From: Forficula auricularia
Lineage: Eukaryota > Arthropoda > Insecta > Dermaptera > Forficulidae
Assembly (NCBI GenBank): GCA_024734495.1
Contig: JALMQS010000416.1
Coordinates: 1 to 64,000 of the forward strand
Reading direction: 5' to 3'
DNA: 64,000 bases
Positions 63,823 to 64,000 of this stretch are shown piece by piece (the first letter of the stretch is position 1; each line of letters starts with the position of its first letter). Position numbers and translations under genes: made by a program. The notes under the pieces were generated by a model. That model was not told where the DNA came from. It saw only the letters and a list, made by a program, of their open reading frames with translations, and ran no database searches.

Positions 63823-64000
63823 CGATATATAGGTAAAATATGATTGTATTTTAAAATAATTGCAATTATTACGAATTTTTTAAGATTATTATAGTGTAAG
63901 AAACACAATTTTGTATGATTTCCGAATGGAAATTGTAACTTTTATACAATTAATTATTGTACAGGGTGGGGCTTAAAGATCTACTAAAATTTGAAGAGGT
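63823..64000. other. AT-rich end of window
   Basis: No gene. From 63961 ACAGGGTGGGGC resembles the terminal repeat of the Tc1-like element at 62415, suggesting a further element starting here. Confidence 0.4.

Overview
The window looks like AT-rich nuclear DNA of an insect. Evidence for this: spliced CRAL-TRIO exons whose protein ends in the insect-type GSFRKL tail, a COX7A2L-type gene, mariner, pogo and hAT relatives, several non-LTR retrotransposon clades, a Penelope-like element (PLE), and very little unique coding sequence. The order was not determined. There are no operons, phage features or CRISPR arrays.

Host genes. (1) A COX7A2L/COX7A-related gene (CDS 9598-9990, + strand, 130 aa) sits between two oppositely oriented copies of one foldback repeat. 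(2) A CRAL-TRIO lipid-binding gene (alpha-tocopherol-transfer-protein-like) runs on the minus strand over the right-hand 25 kb, and its 5' exons lie beyond the window. Two internal exons (62035-62145 and 59043-59148) are followed by two candidate terminal exons in the same splice phase: 46364-46563, with a new acidic tail, and 38926-39086, with the canonical tail. Most mobile elements right of 39 kb therefore lie in its introns or between its alternative 3' ends.

Layout. 0-5 kb: Helitron-like repeat, Tc1-like DUF4817 element, internally deleted LINE. 5-11.3 kb: a large imperfect palindrome built from foldback repeats, hammerhead-type motifs and the COX7A2L gene. 11.3-21 kb: GC-rich island, second hammerhead palindrome, Helitron-like copies, a foldback of 119-bp repeats. 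21-24 kb: mariner remnant and a palindrome of about 1.9 kb with hammerhead motifs near its centre. 24-33 kb: repeats with long stretches lacking genes. 33.5-38.4 kb: RTE-like LINE, pogo-like transposon with nested foldback and SINE, RNase H of another LINE. 39-50 kb: Helitron-like copy, LTR remnant, DUF4817 element carrying a LINE-derived short retroposon, minisatellite foldback, nested inverted repeats. 50.5-55.6 kb: DUF4817 elements, one carrying both a hammerhead palindrome and a PLE with RT and GIY-YIG remnants. 56-64 kb: more foldbacks, LINE insertions with clear target duplications, Tc1-like transposase remnant, hAT MITE.

The dominant theme is inverted repetition: more than fifteen long palindromes from at least eight unrelated families. 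The most interesting are six palindromic units, each carrying sequences with the core CTGANGA-stem II-GAAA, as expected for PLE-associated hammerhead ribozymes. All reading was by eye; identities, folds and family names need computational checks.
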